From contig NZ_VEIO01000001.1 in the NCBI RefSeq assembly GCF_007680605.1, positions 2,175,276-2,239,275 of the forward strand: a stretch of DNA of 64,000 bases, written 5' to 3'. Shown in pieces: positions 8,728 through 20,180 of this stretch. Under the pieces are notes generated by a model that was given only the letters and a program-made list of their open reading frames with translations, was not told the DNA's origin and searched no databases. Position 1 is the stretch's first letter, and the number at the start of each line of letters is the position of its first letter. The DNA comes from Paenibacillus xylanexedens. Lineage in GTDB: Bacteria > Bacillota > Bacilli > Paenibacillales > Paenibacillaceae. Made by a program: the position numbers and the translations under genes.

Positions 8728-10647
8728 TTAATTGAGTACTGTCAGCAGTTTATCCTGCTCGTTCACAGTCTGGCTTTTGGTAGGGACAACGTCAAGATAA
8801 CTGGAAGTATTGGTGATGATTACTGGAGTCACGATTTCGTAACCCGCATCTTTAATCGCTTGCAGATCAAACTCCATGATCAGATCACCTGCATTGACAC
8901 GGTCACCATCTTTGACATGTGCAGTGAAGTGTTGGCCTTTCAATTGCACCGTATCTTGACCAATGTGAATCAGCATCTCTACTCCATCATCTGTCACAAG
9001 ACCAATTGCGTGTTTGGTACGATATACGGTTTGCACAACGCCTGTAATCGGGGACACCACTCTACCACTGGTTGGACGAATGGCAATCCCTTTACCCATA
9101 TGTTCCCCAGCAAACGTAACATCGTTAATTTCTTTCAGTTCAACCACTTCACCAGCCATTGGGCTAACAATTTCATAACGGTTATTAGGGTTAGGATCAA
9201 GTACAGGTGCCGGAGCAGCTGTTTTTTCAACTGGATCTTGGAAACCCACAACATAAGTCAGGATGAAACCAAGAATGAATGCGATAATTGTAGCTGCAAC
9301 AACCCAGAAGAATACGGAATTCATTCCTTCTGTAGGACTTACATAGCTCGGATAACCGAAGATCCCAAGACCGCCAATGATGTAGCCTTTTGCTCCGAAC
9401 AATCCAAGGATACCTCCACCAATACCACCAGCAATACAGCTCATGATAAATGGTTTTTTAAGTGGCAGTGTCACACCGTAAATCGCTGGTTCAGTAACAC
9501 CGAAGATACCGGAAATGAAAGCAGGTGCACCGAGTGTTTTAATCTTTTGGCTTTTCGTTTTCAGCATAACTGCAAGCACTGCACCGATCTGAGCAAAGGA
9601 CGCTGCAAAAGAAAGTGCCAGAATCGAATCATAACCAAGCGTCGCAAGGTTAACGAATACCAATGGAACGAGTCCCCAATGAAGTCCGAACAAGACGAAC
9701 ACTTGCCAGAAACCACCGATTACAAGACCTGTAAGTAACGGACTCAGTCCGTAAATGGAAGATGTAAATGCACCTAACAGTTGACCTGCCCATGTCGCAA
9801 CCGGGCCAATAACCAAAAATGTAAGGGGTACAATAACGAGCAACGTACAAAATGGAACCAGGAAATTACTAACTACTTTAGGCATAACCTTTTTGAAGAA
9901 ACGTTCAATTTTGACTGCGAAGAACGTGGCTATGATAATCGGAATAACGGATGAGGCATAATCCATCAAAATGACCGGTATACCTAGAAATTCGATCCGA
10001 ATCGGTGATTCAAACAAGGTACCTGTAAACAATGTGTATAACGGCTCACCAGCGCGGATCCCCGCAAGTGTCGGATAGACTAACGAAGCACCGATGGCCA
10101 TACCCAGGAACGGGCTTCCGCCGAATTTTTTAATGGCTGTGTATCCTAGGAAGATCGGGAAGAAGTAAAACAAACAATCTCCAATAGCGTTTAACAACGC
10201 ATACGTACCTTCCGTATTATTAATCCACCCTAGGGACACGAACATCGCTGTGAAACCTTTGATCATCCCTGTCGCCGCAAGCAACCCGAGTACTGGAGTA
10301 AAAACACCGGAGATCATATCTACGAAACGGTTAAACAAATTGCCTTTTGGACCCGAGTCTGCATCATCCGCATCGACTTGACCTTCAGCAGACAAATTGC
10401 CCGCTTTAACCACTGCTTTATATACATCCGGCACTTCATTGCCGATTACAACCTGATATTGCCCTCCACTTTGCATTACAGTGATGACTCCTGGCATATT
10501 TTTCAGTTCTTCTGTTTTGGCTACGCTTTCATTTTTTAGTTTAAACCGCAATCTGGTTACACAATGGAATACACTGTTTACATTTTCAGGCCCACCAACC
10601 CGTGACAGAATGTCCTTTGCCAATTGATCGTAGTTGCTCATTGTCAT
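8728..10647 (-). CDS. bglP: PTS beta-glucoside transporter EIIBCA (first copy)
   Basis: Three-domain PTS permease of 639 residues that imports and phosphorylates aryl-beta-glucosides. EIIB lies at about 1-85 with phosphoacceptor C29 (HCVTRLRFKL). The membrane EIIC domain lies at about 105-465 with some ten hydrophobic segments and the GITEP-type motif GVTEPAIYGV. EIIA is C-terminal, from about 490, with the active histidine in LIHIGQDTV. Translation may start at 10647 or at a second ATG six bases on, since agagg lies 4 and 10 bases before them. It is preceded by a terminator and a LicT-type RAT and followed by the cognate GH1 gene. The EIIs of this family also phosphorylate LicT and so report substrate. 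Confidence 0.95.
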   Translation of the reverse strand: MTMSNYDQLAKDILSRVGGPENVNSVFHCVTRLRFKLKNESVAKTEELKNMPGVITVMQSGGQYQVVIGNEVPDVYKAVVKAGNLSAEGQVDADDADSGPKGNLFNRFVDMISGVFTPVLGLLAATGMIKGFTAMFVSLGWINNTEGTYALLNAIGDCLFYFFPIFLGYTAIKKFGGSPFLGMAIGASLVYPTLAGIRAGEPLYTLFTGTLFESPIRIEFLGIPVILMDYASSVIPIIIATFFAVKIERFFKKVMPKVVSNFLVPFCTLLVIVPLTFLVIGPVATWAGQLLGAFTSSIYGLSPLLTGLVIGGFWQVFVLFGLHWGLVPLVFVNLATLGYDSILALSFAASFAQIGAVLAVMLKTKSQKIKTLGAPAFISGIFGVTEPAIYGVTLPLKKPFIMSCIAGGIGGGILGLFGAKGYIIGGLGIFGYPSYVSPTEGMNSVFFWVVAATIIAFILGFILTYVVGFQDPVEKTAAPAPVLDPNPNNRYEIVSPMAGEVVELKEINDVTFAGEHMGKGIAIRPTSGRVVSPITGVVQTVYRTKHAIGLVTDDGVEMLIHIGQDTVQLKGQHFTAHVKDGDRVNAGDLIMEFDLQAIKDAGYEIVTPVIITNTSSYLDVVPTKSQTVNEQDKLLTVLN

Positions 10648-10688
10648 TCTTCCTCTCTAAGTAGACTCCCCATGCCTGTGAAACAAAG

Positions 10689-10764
10689 AAAACCTGAACT
10701 ACTGAACAATCACAACGTACCGGAAATCCGGAAATCAGTCATGTTATTCAGCAATTCAGGTTTT
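10689..10764 (-). terminator. Leader terminator between licT and bglP (antitermination target)
   Basis: On the minus strand an imperfect stem of about 21 bp (aaaacctgaa...ttcaggtttt outermost) closes a loop of about 34 bases, followed by ctttgttt. It lies about 40 bases before bglP and about 100 bases after the RAT at 10861-10889. It does not share its arm with that RAT, unlike the two other leaders here. The RAT 3' half can instead pair with gaattgctga inside this hairpin. Confidence 0.65.
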
Positions 10765-10860
10765 GCCCTTAACGGTTGCAACCCTGTAAGGCTGTACACA
10801 TTGATATTTGATTAATATTGCTTGGCAAGCACATTAATTCATCCTTAAACCTTGCGGTGC

Positions 10861-10889
10861 GGAATTGCCTGATTGAACAGTAACAATCC
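10861..10889 (-). promoter_or_regulatory. LicT ribonucleic antiterminator (RAT) of bglPH
   Basis: The 29-base minus-strand sequence starts ggattgttactg and ends caggcaattcc. It matches the BglG/LicT RAT pattern, with the two asymmetric internal loops expected. Dimeric LicT binds the folded RNA to prevent termination. It lies about 26 bases after the predicted transcription start. Confidence 0.88.
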
Positions 10890-10898
10890 GTTTGATGA

Positions 10899-10912
10899 TG
10901 TATGCGCTTACT
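10899..10912 (-). promoter_or_regulatory. cre-like catabolite control site
   Basis: agtaagcgcataca on the minus strand matches the CcpA consensus TGWNANCGNTNWCA with two mismatches. It lies at the predicted start of the bglPH transcript, a usual place for CcpA roadblock or repression. Confidence 0.45.
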
Positions 10913-10922
10913 TCTTGGAATC

Positions 10923-10951
10923 ATCATAGTACATCTGAACTACATTTGCAA
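10923..10951 (-). promoter_or_regulatory. SigmaA-type promoter of bglPH
   Basis: On the minus strand TTGCAA (10946-10951) and TATGAT (10923-10928) are separated by exactly 17 bases. The transcript would begin near 10916 and carry the RAT in its leader. bglPH can therefore be transcribed without licT. Confidence 0.6.
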
Positions 10952-10984
10952 GCACTTTTTTATTTGTTAAGTTAATCCGAATAA

Positions 10985-11824
10985 TTACTCAGAGGTAGCG
11001 TTGACTACTCTCTCAATATGAATCGTTAAATACATCATTTCTTCGTCAGTCAGTTGATAGGTGTAGTTACTTTCAATAAATTTTTTGATTTTAACGGAAC
11101 ACTTGTATGCGTCCGGGTATTTTTTTTGAATCATCTGGAACAGTTCGTCATCATTGTTGCTCTTGTAATGCTTCCCTTTAACCATCCTTTGAGCGAAGTA
11201 TTTTAGATGAGTAACGAAACGGGTATAGTTTAAGGCATTCTCGTCAAAATCCATTTTGAAGTGATATTTGATCACGGTGAGAATCTCCTGCATGACCTGC
11301 GTCATGCTACGGATATTCGGCATCTCTTCGTTAAGTGCTGCATTCACAAAATGCAATGCCATAAATCCGGCCTCATCCTCCGGCAAAAGCACCCCAAATT
11401 GATCACAGATCATATTTAAAGCTTCAAGTCCTACTTCATACTCGTCCTTATACAACTGCTTGGTCTCCCATAACAACCCATTGCGAATTGGAAGATTGTT
11501 ACGATAGCGCTCGATGGCAAAGTGAATGTGATCCGTCAGATGCAGATAGATGCTCTCGTTTAACTTCTTTCCGAGCTTCAGCTTGGCATAAGCAATAATT
11601 TCTTCGGACACTTTCATATATTCAAGCGGAATACTGGAAATTAATGCCTTAAAGTTTTCCTGCATATCTTCATTCTGTAAAGTAAAGATCTTGTCAACAT
11701 GCTGGTCAGAGATCAGATCACCCGTCTTTTTTTGAAAAGCGATACCCCGGCCAATAACAATAACTTCCTGTTCATCTTTGATGGCGACTACCGCATTATT
11801 GTTTAACACCTTCTCGATTCTCAC
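10985..11824 (-). CDS. licT: BglG-family transcription antiterminator LicT (first copy)
   Basis: RNA-binding antiterminator of 279 residues. The CAT RNA-binding domain is residues 1-55 (VRIEKVLNNNAVVA, then GRGIAF). Two PTS-regulation domains follow, with conserved histidines in LTDHIHFAIERY (PRD1), ALHFVNA and LTIHIERV (PRD2). The start is a GTG at 11824 preceded by ggag with seven-base spacing, and it matches the family N-terminus. The 42 upstream in-frame codons look like leader. LicT is regulated by phosphorylation on the PRDs by EII and HPr. It sits directly upstream of bglP. No RAT is visible before this copy, unlike the second licT. Confidence 0.92.
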   Translation of the reverse strand: MRIEKVLNNNAVVAIKDEQEVIVIGRGIAFQKKTGDLISDQHVDKIFTLQNEDMQENFKALISSIPLEYMKVSEEIIAYAKLKLGKKLNESIYLHLTDHIHFAIERYRNNLPIRNGLLWETKQLYKDEYEVGLEALNMICDQFGVLLPEDEAGFMALHFVNAALNEEMPNIRSMTQVMQEILTVIKYHFKMDFDENALNYTRFVTHLKYFAQRMVKGKHYKSNNDDELFQMIQKKYPDAYKCSVKIKKFIESNYTYQLTDEEMMYLTIHIERVVNATSE

Positions 11825-11844
11825 TTCATCACTCCAATATACAG

Positions 11845-11888
11845 AAAAAGGCAAACCATACCTGCGACTTAAGGTTACTGGACATGCC
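11845..11888 (-). terminator. Possible attenuator hairpin before the first licT
   Basis: Minus strand ggca-cca-acc / ggt-tgg-tgcc interrupted stem followed by ttttt, ending about 20 bases before the licT GTG start. It could be a leader terminator. No RAT overlaps it, so its control is unclear. The stem has several mismatches. Confidence 0.35.
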
Positions 11889-11979
11889 CTTATCTCTTCA
11901 ATGTGAACTATATGTGCGTTCATGGTATTACATTTCACTGTTTTATGCAACTAAAAAACGCGAACGGCCTGGATTGGGA

Positions 11980-12285
11980 TTATGTTTTTTTATGTTTGTT
12001 GTCCCGCTCCAATACCGCTTCAATCTTACGATTAATAACCTCCATTCTCTCGGATGAGATTCGATCTATATCTTTGTATTCCTGATCCGCCTCGTAATCT
12101 TCTGATTCTTCCCTGCTCATTAATTTCAAATGATTCTTGATCGCCTGAATATCTTCACGCATATACATCGTCTGCCTGTATTGATCTATAACCACTGCAA
12201 AGATGATACCACCAACAATGATGGGGCCGTAAGGAAACCAAAAACATAAAACGACACCAACTAACAAAAGCATTAAAAAGTACAT
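11980..12285 (-). CDS. Small membrane protein with coiled-coil tail, 101 aa
   Basis: Unrecognised protein. Residues 1-32 hold two closely spaced hydrophobic segments (begins MYFLMLLLVGVVLCFWFPYG). They are followed by a charged, helical and probably coiled-coil cytoplasmic tail rich in Glu, Asp, Arg and Lys. The start at 12285 follows caggagg by six bases; an ATG seven codons earlier overlaps that site. It lies upstream of licT with about 155 bases between, on the same strand. No function is proposed. Confidence 0.6.
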   Translation of the reverse strand: MYFLMLLLVGVVLCFWFPYGPIIVGGIIFAVVIDQYRQTMYMREDIQAIKNHLKLMSREESEDYEADQEYKDIDRISSERMEVINRKIEAVLERDNKHKKT

Positions 12286-12382
12286 CCTTTTCCTCCTGTT
12301 TAACACAGTATATATTCATTCTATTTATTTCATTCATTTCTTTTGAAGGGTATTCTCTAATCATACCTGTCTCGTAATCAAT

Positions 12383-12430
12383 AAAAAAGAGATTTCCAAA
12401 TCTCCTTGTTAATGGGATTGAAATCTCTTT
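12383..12430 (-). terminator. Terminator after the acyltransferase gene
   Basis: Minus strand aaagagatttc / gaaatctcttt, an 11-bp perfect stem with a 23-base loop, followed by ttttttattg. It lies 42 bases past the stop at 12472. Confidence 0.8.
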
Positions 12431-12471
12431 GTACTTTTTCACATATTTTATTTAAAGTGATGAACGTATAT

Positions 12472-13560
12472 TTATCGTCCGATGAGCACCCATCCCCATT
12501 TTAATCGACGCAGACCCATAGCACAGAGCCAAGAGAATAACAGTGCTGCAATGTAAGATAACACAATTCCGAGACTGAAGTGACGGGCAAGATCATCAGT
12601 AAGCTCGCGTCTCCAGAACAGTAAAACCAAAGGATGAATTAAAAAGATGCCAAATGCCACGGTGCCCAAAGAATCCATAAATCGAGATACTCTATACTCC
12701 TTACGTCGTGCTCTTGTACCTACCCGTTCACTCAGAATCAGGAGCATCAAACAAGCAGAAAGTATAAATATATTTCGAATAAGAAACAGCAATACATAGG
12801 TCACAATCGGCCATTCTGCCAGTGTTGTTTTAATCGTTCCGGTGGCATACATGGAAATCGTTGCTCCACATATTAGTGCGACCATCAGTGCATAACGGTA
12901 ATGAAGTATTTTTTTCGTCGCCCATTCGAAGTTCAGGCCAATCCAGGCTCCAAACCCAATCACAATAAGATAACTCGGAAGCAAACTGCCTGTTCGCTCG
13001 AAGTGAAACTGCAAGTGCAAGGCATAGAACAGTGCTTGACCCGCTATAAAGTATAATGGCATATAACGTCTAAACCAAGGGTGTTTTGTTAAGGAAAGTA
13101 ACCAAGGAAAAACAATGTAAAATTGAAGAATAATCAAAAAAAAGTATAAATGAGTATGTGCCGTTCCTTGTACCAGCTGTTTGACAAGCTGCATACTGCT
13201 CTCCAATGGTTCTTTGCCAGCCAGCCACTTTTTGATGACAAAATAGATTAGAGACCAAGCAACGTACGGTACAAATATATAAAATAATCGCTTCTTGTAA
13301 AAAGAAGCCGTCCAGCCCTTCTCGTTTAGCTTGGCACTATAGTTATAGAACAAAACCAGTGAAGATAAAAACAAAAAAGCCGGAACTGCAAATTGCAAAA
13401 ATGTATTCCAAAAATAAAACAGATCATGATCCCATGTATTTTTGGGATAATGCGCAACAGCAGTTGATGTTGCATGGATCGCTACAACTGCCATAATCGC
13501 GATAGCACGATAGAGATCGAGATACTCTATGCGCCGGGGGCGATTAACCGGTTGACTCAT
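12472..13560 (-). CDS. Acyltransferase 3 family membrane protein
   Basis: Polytopic O-acyltransferase of 362 residues with about ten hydrophobic segments. Motif RIEYLDLYRAIAIMAVVAIHA near the N-terminus is the family signature and contains the conserved Arg and His. The family (OafA/YrhL/WecH type) transfers acetyl or succinyl groups to cell-surface or exported carbohydrates. The extracellular SGNH domain of OatA-type enzymes is absent. The start at 13560 is chosen because gagg lies eight bases upstream; the frame extends another 20 codons without support. It has its own terminator. Confidence 0.85.
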   Translation of the reverse strand: MSQPVNRPRRIEYLDLYRAIAIMAVVAIHATSTAVAHYPKNTWDHDLFYFWNTFLQFAVPAFLFLSSLVLFYNYSAKLNEKGWTASFYKKRLFYIFVPYVAWSLIYFVIKKWLAGKEPLESSMQLVKQLVQGTAHTHLYFFLIILQFYIVFPWLLSLTKHPWFRRYMPLYFIAGQALFYALHLQFHFERTGSLLPSYLIVIGFGAWIGLNFEWATKKILHYRYALMVALICGATISMYATGTIKTTLAEWPIVTYVLLFLIRNIFILSACLMLLILSERVGTRARRKEYRVSRFMDSLGTVAFGIFLIHPLVLLFWRRELTDDLARHFSLGIVLSYIAALLFSWLCAMGLRRLKWGWVLIGR

Positions 13561-13656
13561 ACTTGTAACCTCACTTGTGTCTGATAATAGAAAGATAGTC
13601 TCCGGCAATTCAGATTCCAAATCTTATTTTAATCACCTGTCCGAAAGATTACAATC

Positions 13657-14238
13657 CTATTTTTTATCGTTTTCGACAAATGATTTATGTAGAAGTTCAT
13701 CTATGAATATTTTCGCTTCTTTCCAGGAAGACATTTGAGGAAAATCATGCTGCTCACGATGTTTTTTGTTCCAAGGGTGGGGAATGCAGATTACTTTCCG
13801 ACCACTTTCCATTGCTGGAATCAGGTTATGCGGCCCGTCATCGATTAAAAGATCGAATGTGAGCAAGTTTTTTCGTTTGCACGTAATAAATTGCTCTAGC
13901 TTGATAAACGGCATATGCATCTGCAGCCAATTCCACTTCTCATTGACCGTTCTCGGTTCCGCTGCTGTAACAATAATGAGATCGTATTCTTCGTTTAACT
14001 TCTGCATCTCTTCTACGACATACTCGTCATATAATTCCAATTCTTCAAACAGACCAGGACGCCCGTAAAACACCTCATGGGTACTATCAGGGTGACGCAA
14101 GTGCGTTGTGTCCCAATCGACCATATCCTCATATTGGAGCAGGTGTGTTGGGAAGCTCCTGTTGTTATGGTAGATGGCCCGCTTCACCAGTTGGCAAATG
14201 GTGTCATCCATATCTACAGCGATAATCGGTTTTCTCAT
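13657..14238 (-). CDS. 5'-nucleotidase, NT5C-type (HAD fold)
   Basis: HAD-fold phosphatase of 193 residues resembling the 5'(3')-deoxyribonucleotidase C-type family. VDMDDT carries nucleophile D9 and acid D11. IVTAAEP is motif II. The LLIDDGPHNL segment gives the metal-binding aspartates. The likely role is dephosphorylation of nucleoside monophosphates. The start at 14238 follows ggagg by seven bases; the ATG two codons before is too close. A related function on another small phosphate is possible. Confidence 0.78.
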   Translation of the reverse strand: MRKPIIAVDMDDTICQLVKRAIYHNNRSFPTHLLQYEDMVDWDTTHLRHPDSTHEVFYGRPGLFEELELYDEYVVEEMQKLNEEYDLIIVTAAEPRTVNEKWNWLQMHMPFIKLEQFITCKRKNLLTFDLLIDDGPHNLIPAMESGRKVICIPHPWNKKHREQHDFPQMSSWKEAKIFIDELLHKSFVENDKK

Positions 14239-14319
14239 GTTCATTCCTCCCTGATACGAACACAGTATATCATCTCATCCGGGATTCAGTCATTCATTTT
14301 CATAGGAACAATGATAAAA

Positions 14320-14356
14320 GGCTTTGCTCCGTAGCAACATTCTACGAAGCAAAGCC
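14320..14356 (-). terminator. Terminator of the second bgl operon
   Basis: Stem ggctttgct-cgtag / ctacg-agcaaagcc with a 7-base loop. Minus strand reading continues ccttttatc. It lies 20 bases past the stop of the second 6-phospho-beta-glucosidase. Confidence 0.75.
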
Positions 14357-14375
14357 CGTTACGTTCATATCAGGA

Positions 14376-17781
<3,406 letters not shown>

Positions 17782-17804
17782 CTTCATTTCCTCCTTATTT
17801 TCCC

Positions 17805-17863
17805 CATAAAAAATACCCGAACAAAAATACGCAGATGTACCTGCATACTTTCATTCGGGTATT
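17805..17863 (-). terminator. Leader terminator overlapping the RAT of the second bglP
   Basis: Minus strand aatacccgaa / ttcgggtatt with an inner gcag/ctgc stem and a ttttttat tail. Its first arm shares bases with the 3' end of the RAT at 17858-17886, so LicT binding and termination exclude each other. Confidence 0.85.
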
Positions 17864-17886
17864 GCCTGATTGAACAGTAACAAGCC
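17858..17886 (-). promoter_or_regulatory. LicT RAT of the second bglPH
   Basis: 29 bases on the minus strand, beginning ggcttgttactg and ending caggcaatacc. The central part is identical to the RAT at 10861-10889 (ttgttactgttcaatcaggc, 20 bases), so the two LicT proteins could bind each other's targets. Confidence 0.88.
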
Positions 17887-17978
17887 CAGTGAATATGAAA
17901 CTAAAAATGAAACGGAAATATGTGATGCTCAAACTGCACAATCTCATGACGCTACCCATCATGGCGTTTAGGAAAAAG

Positions 17979-18821
17979 TCACGTTTCCCGTTTGGTTTTC
18001 ATGAGACGCTCCAGATGCAGGGTAAGGTACAGTTGCTCCGAGTGAGTCATATCGTATTGATAGTTTTTATGGATAAATGTCTCGATTTTGCCGATACATT
18101 TGAACGTCTCCGGATAGTTTTTCCTTACCACCTCATACAGATACTCTTCCGCATCATCATGAGTCGAATGAGTAATAACTCGCTGACAGAAGTATTTCAG
18201 ATGTGTGATAAAACGGAAATAGTTCACGCTATCCTCATCCAGTTCGACATTAAAGTGATATTTGATAATGTTCATAATTTCCTGAAGCAACTGCATCAGA
18301 TGTGTAACATCATTCATGGAGTCGTTGACTTCCGCATTGATGAAATGCAGAGCAATGTTACATATTTCATCTTTAGGGAATTCGATATCCAGTCTTTCCT
18401 TTAGCAAGGTCAACGCTTCTTTGGCCACATCGTATTCTGCCTTATAGAAATGTTGCACTTCCCACGAGAGCGGATTGCGCGTAATCATTCCCTTCTCCAT
18501 ACGCTGAACAGCAAAATGAATGTGGTCAGACAAGGAGACATAAATCCCGTCACTGATCGTTTTACTCAGCTGCGTTCGTGCCAGCGTTACGATGTCATCG
18601 GTTGCCTGCAGCATTTCAATCGGGACTTCAGCTACGATGGATTTGAATTTCTCATAAATCGATGTATCCTGAAGACGAAACACCTTTTCAATTCGCTCTT
18701 CGTCAATCTCATCGCCAGCTTTGAACTTAAATCCGATACCCCGGCCGAGGATCAGCAATTCCTGATTTTTGTCATCCACCGTGCTGACGATATTGTTATT
18801 AAATATCTGTTTAATAATCAT
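17979..18821 (-). CDS. licT: BglG-family transcription antiterminator LicT (second copy)
   Basis: Antiterminator of 280 residues with the same layout: CAT domain (MIIKQIFNNNIVSTV, GRGIGF), PRD1 (LSDHIHFAVQRM) and PRD2 (LTLHLERL), including the phospho-acceptor histidines. The true start is the ATG at 18821, eight bases after aggtgg. The frame continues upstream only because it runs through the RAT and terminator. Its own leader carries a RAT and a terminator, so it should stimulate its own synthesis and, by readthrough or the RAT at 17858-17886, the following EII and GH1 genes. Confidence 0.92.
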   Translation of the reverse strand: MIIKQIFNNNIVSTVDDKNQELLILGRGIGFKFKAGDEIDEERIEKVFRLQDTSIYEKFKSIVAEVPIEMLQATDDIVTLARTQLSKTISDGIYVSLSDHIHFAVQRMEKGMITRNPLSWEVQHFYKAEYDVAKEALTLLKERLDIEFPKDEICNIALHFINAEVNDSMNDVTHLMQLLQEIMNIIKYHFNVELDEDSVNYFRFITHLKYFCQRVITHSTHDDAEEYLYEVVRKNYPETFKCIGKIETFIHKNYQYDMTHSEQLYLTLHLERLMKTKRET

Positions 18822-18850
18822 AATGGACCCACCTGGTTTTTTTTGAGACA

Positions 18851-18909
18851 TAAAAAAGGGCAAAACCAAAACAGAAATAATAAAAATCATTTCCATTGTG
18901 GTTTTGCCC
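18851..18909 (-). terminator. Leader terminator of the second licT
   Basis: Minus strand gggcaaaacca / tggttttgccc, 11-bp perfect stem, followed by ttttttatg. The first arm overlaps the 3' end of the RAT at 18900-18928, the classic BglG/LicT switch. It ends 30 bases before the licT ATG. Confidence 0.9.
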
Positions 18910-18928
18910 GCTTTACCGGTAACAAGCC
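18900..18928 (-). promoter_or_regulatory. LicT RAT controlling the second licT
   Basis: 29 bases on the minus strand, from ggcttgttacc to gggcaaaacc, with the RAT pattern but a different central loop (accggtaaagcg) from the other two. It begins about nine bases after the -10 element, so it is the first structure the nascent RNA forms. Confidence 0.87.
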
Positions 18929-18936
18929 TCGGAAGT

Positions 18937-18965
18937 AGTTTAGCATAAGCTGAAAACGGTGTCAA
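18937..18965 (-). promoter_or_regulatory. SigmaA promoter of the second licT operon
   Basis: On the minus strand TTGACA (18960-18965) and TAAACT (18937-18942) are separated by 17 bases. This is the strongest SigmaA match seen in the window. Transcription would begin just before the RAT. Confidence 0.75.
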
Positions 18966-19089
18966 CTAAGAGCACAAGGTAAAAATATAGAGTATGCAAC
19001 ATTTTCCTTTTCATCCACGTTAATAGTGTATCCAATTACAAATATCTAATGCAATTACAATTACATTAACGTAACAGGAGGAATAACCC

Positions 19090-20106
19090 TTGAAAAAATT
19101 GGTCTCAATCACCGCAACGATCACTTCGATGTCACTATTATTATCCATGGCTCCTGCCGCTTGGGCAGAATCAAAACCCACTTCGGTCGTTCAGGATGTT
19201 TCAAATACGCTGAATCTGGATCAAAAAGTGACGAAACAATTAACCGATGCCATCACGGCACTGGCTGGAAAGCAAACCATTCAATTCACATCGGCTGACA
19301 CTGCATTTGAGGATTGGATTGTCAACAGTACATTAACTGGCGCAGCCGAGGCTGATGTCACTCAGAATTATAACTCCAAAAAGGCAAAAGTTACTTCTAC
19401 CTTAATCTCTTATAAAGCCGATGATCTTAACAAAGTAATGGATCAAGCTTTGTACAACAAAATACAATCGTTCCTGAAGTCGTTTGATAAGGACAAAAAA
19501 TTTAAAGCGGATGCCTTCTGGCGTGTTAAACAAGATGTAAACGACAGCGGACTCAAAAACTACTGGGTGATCTGGGGACATGACCAAAGTTTATACGTCG
19601 ATGTGGATCATAACAACGAATTGTCAGCAAGCATTCAATATAACCTGAAAGATGCACGAGCTGCGCTTACGAACAAAGCTCGAAACTCACTCAAAACCCT
19701 TGGCATTGCATCCGTTAAGGCATTTGATTATGCACTTCTTACCAAAGAAAACAAAGATACGCTCTGGATTTACAAGGATGACAGCAGTGTGAACTCAGTG
19801 CACATTGGAAGTAGCACCGGCAAAGTGTGGAAGGTAGACAATGAATTCGGCAAGGACTGGAACAATGATGCAGATTTCAAAAAATCTTTTGCCAAACCTA
19901 AGCTAAGCAAAAGTAAAGCCCTCTCTGCCGCGGCTCCCAAAATAAAATCAATTTTTGGACTTCAGCTGAAAGGATATAGCGTTCGTATACAGGATAACCA
20001 GTACACCTTTACAAAAAAAGGAGCCACCACCCTCATCGGTAAAATCAATAAAAAAGGTGCTTTTTATTCGTTTGAAGCCATTCCCGTGAATGGAGTAAGG
20101 AACTAA
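19090..20106 (+). CDS. Secreted protein of unknown function, 338 aa
   Basis: A typical signal peptide (MKKLVSITATITSMSLLLSM) ends at an AWA/ES cleavage site near residue 26, so the mature protein is exported. The rest is soluble, Lys/Asp/Ala-rich and without cysteines or known catalytic motifs. Tandem alpha/beta units at about 60-170 and 185-330 have the look of PepSY-like domains, but I cannot assign a family. The start is TTG at 19090, seven bases after aggagg. It is divergent from the second licT and ends at the hairpin at 20150-20180. Confidence 0.75.
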   Translation: MKKLVSITATITSMSLLLSMAPAAWAESKPTSVVQDVSNTLNLDQKVTKQLTDAITALAGKQTIQFTSADTAFEDWIVNSTLTGAAEADVTQNYNSKKAKVTSTLISYKADDLNKVMDQALYNKIQSFLKSFDKDKKFKADAFWRVKQDVNDSGLKNYWVIWGHDQSLYVDVDHNNELSASIQYNLKDARAALTNKARNSLKTLGIASVKAFDYALLTKENKDTLWIYKDDSSVNSVHIGSSTGKVWKVDNEFGKDWNNDADFKKSFAKPKLSKSKALSAAAPKIKSIFGLQLKGYSVRIQDNQYTFTKKGATTLIGKINKKGAFYSFEAIPVNGVRN

Positions 20107-20149
20107 CGGTACGTTTTGTAGAAAAAAGCTTTGTAGGAGAAAGCAAAGA

Positions 20150-20180
20150 AGCCCCTTCTACCACGAAGGGGCTGTTTTTT
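20150..20180 (+). terminator. Terminator after the secreted protein gene
   Basis: agccccttc / gaaggggct stem with a 6-base loop followed by gtttttt. The tail overlaps the stop codon of the convergent metallophosphoesterase gene. Confidence 0.88.

Noticed and set aside
8698..9738. Long plus-strand open frame (346 codons) opposite bglP
   Set aside because: It is antisense to a well-defined PTS gene and rich in Cys, His and Asn, typical of a shadow frame.
11825..11950. 42-residue N-terminal extension of the first LicT
   Set aside because: The family N-terminus is VRIEKVLNNN, and a GTG at 11824 has ggag at seven bases.
12155..12442. Open frame on the minus strand beginning MKKYKEIS
   Set aside because: Its first part runs through the perfect terminator hairpin of the acyltransferase gene and its end overlaps the small membrane protein gene; it has no ribosome binding site.
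18822..18965. 48-residue N-terminal extension of the second LicT
   Set aside because: It would translate the RAT and terminator; the ATG at 18821 has a good site and matches the family start.
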